A stretch of 64,000 bases of DNA from Narthecium ossifragum (Eukaryota > Streptophyta > Magnoliopsida > Dioscoreales > Nartheciaceae). Under the pieces are notes generated by a model. The model was not told the origin of the DNA. It was given only the letters and a program-made list of their open reading frames with translations, and did no database searches. The DNA is taken from the NCBI GenBank assembly GCA_963920575.1, contig OY986970.1, positions 3,439,654-3,503,653 of the forward strand. Reading direction: 5' to 3'. Made by a program: the position numbers and the translations under genes. Within the stretch, counting starts at the first letter, position 1, and each line of letters starts with the position of its first letter. Below, piece after piece: positions 48,888 through 60,816 of this stretch.

Positions 48888-51009
48888 TTAGCCGATTCCC
48901 ACACAATGCGCTGCCAAAACATCCGCCTCATAATTAAACTCTCCAGGTATATGAACAAAAAAACATCTATGTGACTCAAAAGTTAAGCGCCATAGGGACA
49001 TCAAGAGATCACGAACCTCATTGGGCCATGCGTACCTTCCCATCACAAATCCAATGTCAAGAAGCGAGTCGGATTCAACCACGATGGACCGTAGTCCCCT
49101 TCGCTTGGATTCCCCCAGATCACCCCTCATTGCTATAATTTCAACCTCAATCACAGAAGAGACATGGAATATGGCAGCCCAATTCAAGGTTGGATGAGAT
49201 CCATCATGAAATAGAAGAGCTGCAAGTCCGGCTATTCCTCCTCGGACAGCGGCGTCGGATTGAAGGACATGAGACATGGCCAAGCAAGCTGGAGGAGGAG
49301 GAGAGTCCAAGGCAATGTGAGTAGTTGAATATTCTTTTAACTTGCATGACGATGATTCTTGCAAGCTGGTCCGCCATAGTTGCTTGACTGTCGAAGAAGA
49401 TGGTGTCCCGGTCCTTCCACAACTACCATAAAGTATAACCAACCCATGATTTAGACGCTGCCAACCTAAATCTTGAAGAGTAGCAAAGAAATTCTCAACA
49501 AGAATCCACACTCAAAGAAGAGGTGGTTCAGTGTCTCAACATCCCCGTGACATCTCAAGTAAGTAGGATCAAGAATTCGACCGATGAAGAAAACGAAGTC
49601 CGCGGTTAGAATCTTACCATGAAAGAAGCGCCAAAGAAAAAATTTAACTTGCGGACCCACCGGAGCTTTCCAAAGATTGAGCCATCCCGCATAGTGATCC
49701 TCCTCATCTTAGTCCCCTCTTTGTTCTTTAGCAAGCCAAGTATGAATGGAAGCCATCCATATTACTCCATTAGAGGCGAAGGACCAAATTGGCTTGTCTG
49801 CAAGGCCACCCTGGACCTGGACTCTATGGATGGCATCAATTAGATCCGGATGGAAGAAGGTGCGTGGCATGTCATCCTTCCAGTGTCCAGTTGATTGGTC
49901 GAGAAGATTTGAGACCTTGAGGTCCATTGGAATATGGCATGAAAACTGAGAAGGAGACATAGATAGTGGAAGATGGAGCATCCATCAATCATCCAAAGCA
50001 TTGATCCTCCCCTGGAATGCCGGATCCAGTGAATACCCTACCGGAGCTTTCTAGAGGCAGAGTATGTGCGTCTCCAGTGCGCTGATGACCTTACTAGGAT
50101 ACTGCCAATGGGAAGATTGTCGTGTCACTTATATTTTGATTGAGTCGTCTTTGCCCACAGAGAATCCGAGTTCAATCATAAACTTGCCGCTCGTCTGATG
50201 TGCAAGGTGCTCTACATGTATCAAAGTGACAACCAAGTCCTCCATACTCCAAAGGTTTGTAGACGATATCCCAAGCAACTCGGCCAGCCTTTTTCCCATT
50301 CCACAAGAAAGATCTACAAATAAATTCAAGATCAGAGAGAACATGCTTGGGGACGTGGGTAGCAAACAACAAGTGATTTGGAGTAGCTTGAAGCACTGTT
50401 TTGATGAGAGTGACACGGCTGCTCCCGCTAATTTTAGAGGGGACCAATCACTCAATCTCCTTTGAAATGTCTCGATCAAGTCGTTGAAGGCCTCCTTCTT
50501 AAGTCATCCTCCATCAATCGGAACACCCAAATACTTTTAAAAACCTTGAATCTCCATCACTTTGAAGATTCGACAGATTCAGAGGTGTTTTTCTGCATTG
50601 AGGCTTGGGGAAAACCTCACATTCAACTTGGCTTGATTGACTTTGAGTCCGGACATCGATAAGAATTCCTCCAATATCGCCATGATATTGTGAGCTTCCT
50701 CTGGCATGACTTTGGTCACCAATAAACAGTCATCGGCGAAGAGAAGATGTGAGTAAGTCTCCCGGTCTCTATAGAACTTCACTCCCTTTAGCTTCTACCT
50801 AAGCAAACTTGAAAGTGCTTCATGTACCAACAAGAAATTGGGTCTCCTTGTCAAAGCCCCCTTGAGGCAGCAAAATGACTGGTCACCCTCCCATTGATGA
50901 TAAGTGCGAATTGATTGGAAGAGATGCACACTAAGACACAACTCTGCCAATGCTCCGAGAAGTTCATCTTTTCCATAATCCGCATGAGAAAAGACCACGT
51001 CACACTGTC

Positions 51010-52639
51010 TGACACGCCTTGAAAAGTGTCGTCACCTTAACAAGAACGCTAAAATTATAAATTTATAATCAAACTACTAACTAACTACTTTATGGGTAGA
51101 TAGCAATGAGTCCGAGTCGGTCCACAGGGAAAAGAAGTGTTAAGTATAATTACCTCGTATAGTTCTAAATCAAAAGTTAAGAAAGAGCAATGATAGTTGG
51201 TCTTCAAACTACTTTTAACTCGAATTAAACTAAATCGGGGAAATAACAATAGGAGAAAAAGGCTAGGAATTTCTAATCCGTAATCGAGAGCTATCTAGGC
51301 CTTCCTAGGATAAGAGCAATTCCATACGTTCTAGATGGTTTTCTGAGGTTGATAGAAGATCGACTAGGTCCACTATCACTCAACATAGATTCATTAGAAG
51401 TCTAAGTCGGAACGAAGGTCAAATCAGCGGATAATTGGTGTGAGAACAATCAAAGTGGTTCTAGCACTTTGAGATCACCTAATCAATAAAGATAAAGAAT
51501 GAATTGTAGGTTACAATCATAGGTCTTAATGGTTCTAGCATTAAGGTAGTGGTTCTAGCACTCCTATAATCATAATCTAGGGTTTAGAATCTAATCCTAA
51601 GATCTAACATGGTTCGAGCATAAAAGCATCTTGGACAAGTCCTAATCCTAGCCTCTAACATGCAATGCTCAAAACCAGCGATCGTAATCTCAGTGTAACT
51701 TTCACATCCGAACTCGAAACAAGATGATTTAAGATTCGATGGAAAGCTAAGGAAGAGATCTACAACTTTTATGTTTTGAGTTTTCAAAGATTCCGACTAT
51801 ACAACCACGGAAAAACCGAGACAAGACAGGTCAAATCTAGGGCACAAAGAACATCCAATTCATTCACCATAATAAATATTACCAATAGATATATAAAATC
51901 TGAAATCTATCCATTAAACCATCATAAAGTACATGCTCTAATCCATAGGAAAAACCTAGACAAACTCTCTATTACATCATAGAATTTCCTAGACTAAGGA
52001 TTTAGCTACTCATCTTAGGAAGGAGATCCGTCGATGAAGGTTGTCGCCGCGCTCCACCCATGGATCTTCCACCAAAGATCTAACCTAATTTCTGGAAAAG
52101 AAACTAGGAGAAACCCTAAGAGATGAAGAAAATTCGGCCATGGAAGGCTGCCAAAACGCCCCCAAAGAAGGCTATTTATAGCCTAAGACAAACCCTAACT
52201 CGGATTAGTCAGTTTCCTTTTATTTTTCCCGCAGCGCCAAAAGAGATCGATCCTCTTTGGGGTCGGATCGATCTTCTTTTTCCGAAGCTTATTCTGCACC
52301 TTTGTACTAAAAATAGCATATCTTCCTTTATGAAACTTCAAATCACGAACCGTAAAAAGTTCTGGAATCTAGACTTCAAGAGCTTTCCAACCATATATAG
52401 GACATTATCTGGTTCTCCTGAGCAGGTACAGTTTTGATGTCGAAGATGACCCATCTTTGCTCCTTTGCTCATTTGCTCCTAACGAGTTCTTTATTTCTTC
52501 GTTTTAGCACCAAACTTAATCTAATCTTCGCTGAAGGCTCTTAAACATGAAATGGGGAAAAGACAATCAAAATAGCATTGCTCGGAGACTAAAAAGACCT
52601 AGTTAAAATGGTGATTTGTGCACTTTTCACGTATTATCA
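51010..52639 (-). mobile_element. Solo LTR inserted in the LINE
   Basis: Starts TGACACGCC and ends GTATTATCA on the plus strand (TG...CA). Flanked by a 5-bp target duplication CTGTC / CAGTC (51005-51009, 52640-52644, one mismatch). Removing it rejoins LINE sequence that aligns base for base with the intact LINE near 40680-40700. On the minus strand the LTR has a TATA box in GGCTATAAATAGCC (~52168-52181). No coding domains, so this is a solo LTR (1,630 bp), family undecided (Gypsy-like make-up). Confidence 0.85.
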
Positions 52640-53364
52640 CAGTCATAAGCTAATTGGATATTGACCTTAACCACCATTAAAGCTTTAGTCCCTGGTGCTC
52701 GATGAAGGGAGTGTAGAAGTTCTTGGGCAGCCAAGACATTATCGAAGATACACCGCCCATGGATAAACGCTGATTGCTCCGGCCAATCAAGTCACCAAAG
52801 ACACTGCGGAGGCGATAAGCAAGAACATAAGAAATGATTTTATAACTTCCATTGCACAAACTAATTATAGACCGGTAATCCTTGATGCGCCGAGGATTTG
52901 CCACTTTCGAAATGAGCACGAATGTCTCGTTCCAATGAGGAGGAAGCCTGACATATCTAAAGAACCCTTGAATAAGATGAATGTAATCCTCGCGAATGAT
53001 ACTCTAGAATTTGAGAAAGAGCTCGATGGGTAATCCATAAAGGCGGTGACATTTCTCGGAACCCATCTCCTTCATGGCGGCAAGGATTTCCTCCTTTGAG
53101 ACCTTCGCTACTAACTCGGCATGGCATCCATCGTTTAAAGTTGGGAGGTCAGAAAGGGGGAGATCATCATCACTGCCAGGTTCAGACCAAAGATTTTGAA
53201 AATGACCCACCATCGCAACAGCTACCTCCTCTTGGGATGACAGAATTTGGCCATTATCTCTGACAATCTCTGTTACTTTCAAGCGATGTTATCGGTGTTA
53301 GGCAAGTTTGTGGAAGTAGGTATTCTGATAAGTTTGTGGAAGAAAATGTATTTCGATTCTTTGA

Positions 53365-53605
53365 GGGCGCGTTTGGCGCGCCGGATCCGTGGTACCCACA
53401 GAATCGTATCCGCGGGTATCAGCTCTTGCGAATCCATGGCGCGACATCCACGCAAATTGCGCGGACGCCGAGATCGGGATTCGCGTTGGGCGAATCCCGA
53501 TTTTTGGGATCCGGTCGGGATCCAAACGCATGGATCCTGTGGATTGGAATCCGCGCATCCCCGGATTCCACGGATTCACCGGATCCGGGGTGCGCCAAAC
53601 AGACC
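53365..53605. mobile_element. GGATCC-rich foldback MITE, copy A
   Basis: Ends GGGCGCGTTTGGCGCGC and TGCGCCAAACAGACC form terminal inverted repeats. The GC-rich interior has many GGATCC and GATTCC words in both orientations, so the whole 241 bp can fold. Interrupts the LINE frame. Confidence 0.75.
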
Positions 53606-53810
53606 ATGAGCGTACCCAAGACTGTCGAAACCTCTTACCGACAAAAACTTCATCTTTGACGTAGGAGAGAAGCAATGTGTCAATTCTCAACGCATCTAAA
53701 CTCAATTTCCTCCTCTGTCAATGATGCTCCAAGGTCCTCCTCATACATGACGGCAAGAAGGTTTTCAATCACCAATCACGAATTGAAGACATTTGCCTCG
53801 TTCTCGTTTC

Positions 53811-54061
53811 GTCGAGGATAAGGGGGATAATCCCACTTTATCTCCCATTATCTCCACTTTTTACTCAAACAATAAAGTAATGATTATGGAGTTATCACTA
53901 TTCCACCTGCACCATTAATCTCTATTTTTTCTTACCCCATTCCTTAACCCTATCCATTCAATCTCACTTTTTCTAACCCCATCTAACTCTATCCCATGAC
54001 CCTACTTTTTCTAATCCCATCCTAAACCCATACTAAACGGGGTTGAGAGTATTCCTCGGTT
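53811..54061. repeat. AT-rich element-like stretch with GGGG/CCCC ends
   Basis: Runs from GATAAGGGGGATAATCCC to AAACGGGGTTGAG, with repeated CTATTTTTTCTAACCCC-type words that also occur at the right end of the 35303-37353 element. Probably a related MITE or a fragment; borders not certain. Confidence 0.4.
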
Positions 54062-54332
54062 CAATAATCTTAGACGCCACCTGGAATTGCCTAGCTCCTG
54101 TGTCCGTACGCGCTTGACCTGGAATTCCTTCTCCCGAAGCCAAAAGTGGCGGATTAGCGTCAAGAGTCAAATTACTCTAGTACAAACTTTATGCATGCAA
54201 TAAAGGATATATAAAGATAGCAATCTTACAGAACGTTAACATCTAACTCACCATATCAGCATCTAACTCACCATATCATACACTGATCTACACAACCATT
54301 ACAGAACACGCTCATATGATATCAACTATGAG

Positions 54333-55173
54333 TTATGGGAATGGAGCATGGCGCATCATCTGCGTCTCCTTGACATCGACAACGAACCCCTTCTTGTGCT
54401 GCTTCCAGTAATCCGCGTTGGGATTGATCCACTCCGGTTCCTCGATATCCAGCCTCGGCTCCTTCAGCTCGTCGCTCGACATCTTGTACTTCTCGTCTCG
54501 GCGAGTCACGATGGTGGGATGCACCATCCCGGCGTTCACGCCCTGCGGAGACATCATGAGTGCTGGGGCGCCGAGGGGGAGCCGGTCGTCGCGATCCGTT
54601 TGCCATGTGCACCAGAACTTGCCGTAGGTCCGAGCTAGGTTCTGCAGCTCGGGCTTGGCCACCATCTCGGGAACTCCAGGGTTCACCCACAGCCCTGCTT
54701 TGATCTCGTACGCGTGAGAGTGCCACAGCTTCTGCTCCTCCGGCGGCAGCGTCTCGAAGATCCTATCAGAGACTATGTATTCCACCCCTACATGCAAGGA
54801 TTCTTTTAGAATAAAGGGCAAAAGACCGGAAGCGTTGCAGCTCGTCACACTTTTAGTTAGCATAGGATCAGAGAAACGAACCGATGAGGTTAGCGGTGGA
54901 CTCGTCGGAGTCGTAGACGGCGCACTGGAGGAAGTCCTCGTTGAGCCGCGAGACGTAGTGATGTGTCTCGATCTGGCGGCTGAGGTCATGCGCGTACAGT
55001 GCGAAGGTGCACACGTGCTGTTTGAACCTGTTAACAGGCTTCAACGACTGCAGCATCTGCGCCCCGGCGTCGATCACCTGCGACCCAACCGTCACAGGCT
55101 TCCCGGGAGGCGTCGGTCCCTTTTCCCCGCCACTCGCCGGCGTCAGCCCGGGCTTCTCATCGCTCGACGACAT
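54333..55173 (-). CDS. OBAP1: Oil body-associated protein 1 (OBAP1, DUF1264)
   Basis: Seed oil-body-associated protein of the DUF1264 family, needed for normal lipid-droplet size in seeds by family knowledge. Two exons in phase: 55173-54882 and 54787-54333, 248 residues, the usual length. Seen: a polar Gly/Pro-rich N-terminus, MLQSLKPVNRFKQHVCTFA, YAHDLSRQIETHHYVSRLNE, QCAVYDSDE, then GVEYIVSDRIFETLPPEEQ, WHSHAYEIKAGLWVNPGVPE, GKFWCTWQTDRDDRLPLGAP and a C-terminal KKGFVVDVKETQM. No membrane segment or signal peptide. The start MSSSDEKPGL is the first Met of the open frame. Well preserved and likely functional. Confidence 0.95.
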
Positions 55174-55534
55174 TCCTTACCCACAGCTGATCACAGCTTG
55201 GTTTCAGATCTGAAAGAGATCAGTGGGTAAAGAGAAACGGGAAAGGTCGAGTGGTTTATAGCGAGGAAGAGGAGTTTGGATTGGAAGCCACGTGGATGAG
55301 CATAGGTCGCAACGTGGCTCTATTCGCGTGCAAGGTTGCATGCAGGGTAGGCACTGTGCAAGGTGGCAGGGCCTTGGCTGGCAGCCCTATAATTCATATT
55401 ACCGAGTATATCTTTTAATTTTAACGGGTTAAACAAATAAAAAAAAGAAAATTTGAGCTGGGTTCAGAACTCGTGAGACAGTTCGGCCCATATCCGATGT
55501 GGGCGTTAGAGCATACATGAATCAAATGTTTCAT
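55174..55534. other. OBAP1 promoter side
   Basis: Intergenic. GCATGC-type words (TTGCATGCAGGG, ~55334) resemble the RY element of seed genes, which would fit a seed oil-body gene, but the evidence is only the short motif. Confidence 0.35.
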
Positions 55535-56235
55535 TTCATCCAGGGAAAGTCATCTCTTTCTCAACAATGTCTTTGTCATTTGTTCTAATAGTGTTCTGTT
55601 AGATAGGAACAGATTTGATAAATACTGATAACTCTCAGTGTAGTCATTACAGAAATTCCATTTTCGTTGCAATTAGGATCTTCCCTCGACGAAATGCCAA
55701 AATCTCAAAATTTATTCGGCAAAATCATTCTATTCGATCTAATAAGTACCTTGTGTCATAATTGAGAAATTCTATGGCTCGAATATTTAGTATTCTCTTA
55801 TTTATCACATGTGTCTACTATTTAGGCAGAGGGATTGACGACTTACCCATTCAGTGACTTTGGCATTCGATGTTCCCAAGATGGATCGGGTCGGGGAATT
55901 AGAGAATAGACAGGTGCATTCCAATCTTGTTCTTTTCATTACAAAATAGTGGATTTCTATTCATAACATTTCAATTTTGTGAATCTCATTTTTAGGAATT
56001 GGATGGAGAGAGAATGAGAACCAGAATTGAAATTTTCCGATTGTGAAGAGGAAGAGATGAAAGAAAAGGAGAAAAAAAAATTGAAGAGAAAAAAGAGGAA
56101 AATGAACGGATAGCAATATCAAAAACTTGGGATACTATTATATTTGCTCAACCAATAAGAGGTTCTATGACTAGTAAAGGGTCGGGGAGGCTCTCTAGTT
56201 ATGAATCAGGTATAGAACCTATGGGAGATGCTTGG
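55535..56235 (+). pseudogene. ycf1: Plastid ycf1 (TIC214) fragments in nuclear DNA
   Basis: Fragments of plastid ycf1 with many stops: [18 protein letters not shown] near 55775-55830, and [17 protein letters not shown] near 56125-56175, which match separate parts of ycf1 brought close together by a deletion. Non-functional nuclear copy. Confidence 0.75.
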
Positions 56236-56586
56236 TTACAATTCCGATGTTTGATGTAGTGAGTAAAGTAATAGGCTCTGATTGTTCGCCGTTCAAGAAT
56301 TCTTGTTTAGACAGTTCATATCAAGGATCTCAGACGACTCACCAAAGCACGAAAGCTAGGTCAGAAAATGGATTCATATTTGAAAAGTGCATAACCACAT
56401 GGATAAGCTCACACCAACCCATCAATTTTGGATCCAATTCGGGATTTTTCTTGGGAGGTATCGGGAAGGAATTAGAATGGAATAATATCAATTCATACAG
56501 AAGAAAAGGTTTTCTATTGATTCAAACGCTATACCTATGGAATAGGGACAGAGGAAGAGAAAAAAACGGAAGGTTTCACATATTTG
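56236..56586 (+). pseudogene. Plastid inverted-repeat spacer fragment in nuclear DNA
   Basis: Resembles the plastid spacer between rps12/rps7 and trnV-GAC (GGATCTCAGACGACTCACC, GCATAACC-CATGGATAAGCTC, GGGAGGTATCGGGAAGG). Assigned from memory of plastid inverted repeats, so the exact origin is less sure than that of its neighbours. Non-coding. Confidence 0.5.
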
Positions 56587-56905
56587 AGTGCCTTGGATGA
56601 TCCACATCTCCAGATCATGCATTGATGAGCACATTGAACTATCCATGTGGATGAGAGCCCTCACAACCCAAGCACAACGACGCAATTATCAAGGGTGCGC
56701 TCTACCACTGAGCTAATAGCCCGTCGTGCGGGGCTCCCACTGGGAGCCATGCTACGCCAAAAGCGAGAGAAACCCCATCCCTCTCTTTCTTTTTTACGTC
56801 CCCATGTCGCCACACGGGAGGGACATGGGGACGTAAAAAAGGGGATCCTATCAACTTGTTCCGACCTGGGATAATAAGCTCATGGGCTTGGTCTTACTTC
56901 ATGAA
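56587..56905 (-). pseudogene. trnI-GAU: Plastid rrn16-trnI spacer, trnI-GAU 5' exon and intron start, nuclear copy
   Basis: On the minus strand: the rrn16-trnI spacer (to 56723), then the 37-nt trnI-GAU 5' exon at 56722-56686 (GGGCTATTAGCTCAGTGG ... GATAA, anticodon GAU), then about 100 bases of its intron. The 3' exon is absent, so no tRNA can form. Confidence 0.85.
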
Positions 56906-57170
56906 TCGATTCGATACATTTCTTTATGTACCCATAGGTTCTATATTGAATTTGAATCGGTCTCCATTACTTGATAAAATGATCATGTGGGTATCAGTAT
57001 AGATAATCTTTTCCTCGTGTTCGGCTATAGCTGAAACCCCCGAATCTAGAGCCGTTTGGTGTTCTATCCTAGTTCCGACAATGCATCTCTCGGACCGAGA
57101 AAGCGGAACTGCTTGACGTGGAATATTAGAACTCATTAAAAGCCAATTCACATCATTATGCTCGATAAAA
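56906..57170 (-). pseudogene. rpoB: Plastid rpoB fragment in nuclear DNA
   Basis: Minus strand encodes a piece of plastid RNA polymerase beta: [21 protein letters not shown], then [20 protein letters not shown] and NGD. The frame is open over this piece, but with changes from the usual protein and no flanking rpoB. It ends exactly at the MITE at 57171. Confidence 0.85.
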
Positions 57171-57372
57171 GGGCGTGTTTGGGCCACCCCCATCCCGGTG
57201 GATCCGCGGGATGGGGGGACGCATGGATCCCACCCCGTCAGATCTGCGCGTTTGACGCCGACGCAGATTCCACGCGGATCCCGGAAGGGTGGATCCCGAT
57301 TTCGGAGCGGACGCCGATTTGAGATAGCGGATTCCACGAATCCCATCCGATCCGCCGGAGCCAAACATGCCC
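57171..57372. mobile_element. GGATCC-rich foldback MITE, copy B
   Basis: Ends GGGCGTGTTTGGGCCAC and GGAGCCAAACATGCCC are inverted repeats, and the 202-bp interior has many GGATCC/GATTCC words as in copy A (53365-53605). AAAA flanks both sides but is too simple to prove a target duplication. Confidence 0.75.
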
Positions 57373-57634
57373 AAAAGGAACGAGGGAAGCTCCAATATAA
57401 AAATATAGGAAGGACAAAAAACTTCTAAAATGAATCCGTTGTCGATGGGTTACGGTGTTGGCTTCGAAAGTGGCTGACCCAGATGCGGCCCGAAGTCTAA
57501 CGGACCAGTCTTCCCGGGCTAAGGTTCTGGGCTGGCATCGGGCCGACGCGCTTGGATATTTGCTCTAGAACATCGCAAACTCTTTTGAGAATCAAATCCC
57601 GGGAAGGCCATACGCTAGGCAGCAGCATTCTCCG
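57373..57634. promoter_or_regulatory. Probable VTE6 promoter and 5' UTR
   Basis: Short GC-richer stretch directly before the VTE6 start and after the MITE/plastid insert. It is assigned as promoter only from position; no TATA box found. Confidence 0.35.
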
Positions 57635-60600
57635 ATGGCCGTCGCGATCTCCGCCTCGATGCTACTCCCCTATCGGTCTCCACAGCCTCTTCGCCTCTCC
57701 GATGCCCTTATCTCCATCCACATCCCCACCAAAACCCTAGCTGTCTATCGAAGACCTAGGATTTCCAGGATGCCGAGCCCGCCCAAAGCTATCTCGGTCC
57801 AGGAGTTGGAGGGGATCCCTGGCGCCATCGTTGACCTCGTCCGCGTGTCACCGCCGACATGGAGCTCCGCGATCGTCAGCAATCTTCTCATTTTTACACT
57901 GGGCTCGCCGCTTCTGGTGTCCGGGCTCTCAGTCTCCGGCATCGGCGTGGCGTTCCTCCTTGGGACGCTCACCTGGGGGGCCTTTGGGCCGTCTGGGTTC
58001 TTGCTCGTCGCCACCTACTTCGTTCTTGTGAGTCAACTCGTATTAGAAATTTATGAGACCGCTATGGCTATTAATGCATCAATCATTTAAGATTTTATTT
58101 TGTGCTGCCACCTACTTATATCTAATTTGGCACTGTATAGCATCATATCTTAAGAATATATTTGGTTTCTAGACTTTAGCATGATTGCTGAACAGCCATT
58201 AGTTGAGTAGTGATCCTCACCTTCAGTTTTGATTACAAGGTGATTTCATGGTTGTGGTAATCCACATTGTCTCCGAAAGCAATTAAAATCATACCTGCTG
58301 TGAAAGTTTGAAATCAATGGTTCTCACCGGCTACTCGCTCGGAATCATCTTCTTCAAACACAAAGAAATGAATTGCTGTCTGAAGTACTACTTGGCGTTC
58401 GTTGTATGTAGGGCACGGTAGCAACAAAGGTGAAGATAGCACAGAAAGAAGCTCTAGGGGTGGCTGAGAAGAGAAGAGGACGAAGAGGGCCGGGCAGCGT
58501 TATTGGCTCCAGTGCTGCTGGCTGTATTTGTGCTGTCCTATCGATATCTGGAGTAGGAGGTGTTGCTTCTGCGGGGCTTTGGCAACTTGGCTTTGTTGCT
58601 AGCTTTTGTACTAAATTAAGCGACACAGTTTCCAGCGAGATAGGCAAGGCATATGGAAAGACAACGTACTTCTCTTACTCGGACATATGTATGTCCCTGA
58701 CTAATTTTGGCTTTTCATTCATGAAGTTAGGTGTTAAAGTAGGTTGGCTCCATTAACCAGGTATTTTCTACTTGGGTTCTATAATCTGCTTTGACCCTTA
58801 CTCTTGCCAGTGGCTATATGGGAGGTATTGATTTTGTTTTTTATTGCCGTGTTCTGCTTTCAGATATGTGCATGTCACACATGTTGTGAATATGTCAGAA
58901 TGGTAAAAAAAATGTATTTCACTAATTCCATGCTCAGATATGTCGCTGATTCATTATATTTCTAGAATTGTCTTGTTATTATTGGATGATTGATAAGTTT
59001 TAATTGGTCTAATTTGATGTTTCAAGAACAGGTATCTGGTTACAACATTTAAGGTAGTTCCAAGAGGCACAGAAGGGGCTGTTAGTATGGAGGGAACGAT
59101 AGCTGGACTTTTAGCATCCATTTTTCTTTCCATTTTGGGCTACTCTATGGGAGAGGTAAATTTTTGTACAAATAAATTACCTCATTGACCATCATTGGCG
59201 TCCATTTTAATGCCAGTGCTTTATATTCCTGCATAAAAAGTTTAAAAGATTGTTTTCATTCTTATTTGATTTATTAATGGAGTTTGTGGCCATTCCATTG
59301 GTTTAACTAGCAGTTATAAGATTACTTGATAGTTGGCTCTTCTGCACCTTTTCCCAATTATTATTGGCCAATGAATGTTCGACAAAGATATACAATTGAA
59401 TGTATTTGTAGCCAGTATTGAATCTGAGTGGATAGACTCCCATTTTTTTCACTTTTACTGCCTGCCATGCAAAAGAACCATGTCCGCGTTAACTGATTTT
59501 TTCTTTTATGGCCAAACGTCCATGCTCGACTTTATTGGTGCAACACCTTTCTGATACAGGTAGATACCTCACAAGCTGCCATATGCGTTCTAGCATCCCA
59601 AGTTGCAAATCTGGGTGAGAGTCTTATTGGTGCTGCACTTCAAGATAAGGAAGGATTTCGTTGGGTAAGTTACCATGTACAATTTCATAGCAACTCGGTT
59701 TCTGGTAACTTTTGTGATCCACACTGTTCTCTTGCTGACCAAGCTTCCATTTTTCTTTTTTCTGTTGTCAGAAACAGTTAGAGCTCGTCTTGAACTTCCC
59801 TTAGATTGTGAATAGTTGCAATGAAACCAGAACTTGAACAATCCTTATGTTTCACGGCATGTGAAAGTTTCCGAATACAATGCTCATAAAAGCTAGCATT
59901 GGGAGTATCTTGGTTTGGTGGTGAAAATGCCCGTATATTTTGAAAATGTTAGGCGTCAAAGGCACATTCCCCTAGCACAAGTTAATTGTTGCTTTTCTGT
60001 GGAAGGATTAGAGAGAGAATCTCCAAGTATATTTGATTTGTATCAAAAGATTAGAATAAAAGCACAAGACCTAATTGAACCTTGATAGATATTGTTAGCA
60101 AGAATTTTAAGAAGCTAATGGATGCAGCTTTCATTACGAATGAAGCATGAAGGACATGGAATGATCACATATCTTACATTTCGTGAATGATCTGACGTGT
60201 TTTTAAGCTTAGTACTAGATGCCTTTGTGATAGCTTAATTATTTTAAAATGCAAATGTAAATGGTACTAAAGAACAAGCATAGATTATCTTTTTCAGATC
60301 TTTAGCGTAATATTCCGTTATTTTAACCTCTTGGAGCAATAAAAAGCATATTGCAGATGAAGCTATTAAGAGAATATTTAGTTTGCTTAATGACAATCGC
60401 ATCCAAGAATCAATAACTGGTGAGGCTTTGAGAAATTCAAATCTATGATGATTTTTCAGGCACGTGTCTAAATAACGTGGATGAGTGTGCAACACTAGAG
60501 TTCTCTTGTTCTTATATCATTTAAGCTCAGGTCTGAAAAATAGTGTAATGGTGATTTGCATGGCAGCTTAAGCAAATTTAGTGTCATTGGTGGTTCCTAG

Positions 60601-60816
60601 TTTGACATTCATTGTTCTCGTGACCAGAATTTACAAGATTTTTACTATTCTCTTTTAGCTATTGTATGTAGATGTTTGATCTGTAAAGGTAACATGTGTT
60701 CCAAGTCACCTTTCCTTCTGCAGCTCAACAATGATATTGTCAATATTATCAACATCTCCATTGGCAGCATTGTAGCAATTCTGATGCAGCTACTCATTGA
60801 ACGGTTGCCCTTGTAA
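57635..60816 (+). CDS. VTE6: Phytyl-phosphate kinase VTE6 (DUF92 membrane protein)
   Basis: Chloroplast-envelope kinase that turns phytyl phosphate into phytyl diphosphate, recycling chlorophyll phytol for tocopherol and phylloquinone synthesis. Five exons in phase: 57635-58027, 58412-58665, 59032-59155, 59560-59664, 60724-60816; 322 residues. Seen: a basic, Ser-rich N-terminus (~1-50) fitting a plastid transit peptide, then hydrophobic segments of the DUF92/TMEM19 family (LLIFTLGSPLLVSGLSVSGIG, TWGAFGPSGFLLVATYFV), GTVATKVKIAQKEALGVAEKR, the Gly-rich GSVIGSSAAGCICAVLS, KLSDTVSSEIGKAYGK, and a C-terminal membrane segment ISIGSIVAILMQLLI. Intact. Start chosen at the Met giving the transit peptide. 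Confidence 0.93.

Larger units (their letters stand above)
48888..53810 (-). pseudogene. Decayed LINE ORF2, split by a solo LTR and a MITE
   Basis: Minus-strand LINE of the same general type as 38354-44426 but older, with many stops and frameshifts. 53810-53606: region before the reverse transcriptase (LLLSYVKDEVFVGKRFRQSW). 53364-52645: reverse-transcriptase start (VTEIVRDNGQIL, HFQNLWSEPGS, NPRRIKDYR). 51009-50129: the rest of the RT with FADDCLLVTKV. 49660-49466: zf-RVT (FFLWRFFHGKILTADF). 49300-48888: RNase H (VVESDSLLDIG, EFNYEADVLAAHC). The solo LTR (51010-52639) and MITE (53365-53605) sit inside the frame. No target duplication of the LINE itself found. Confidence 0.85.

Noticed and set aside
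56686..56722. Functional tRNA-Ile gene
   Set aside because: Only the 5' exon of the intron-containing plastid trnI-GAU is present.
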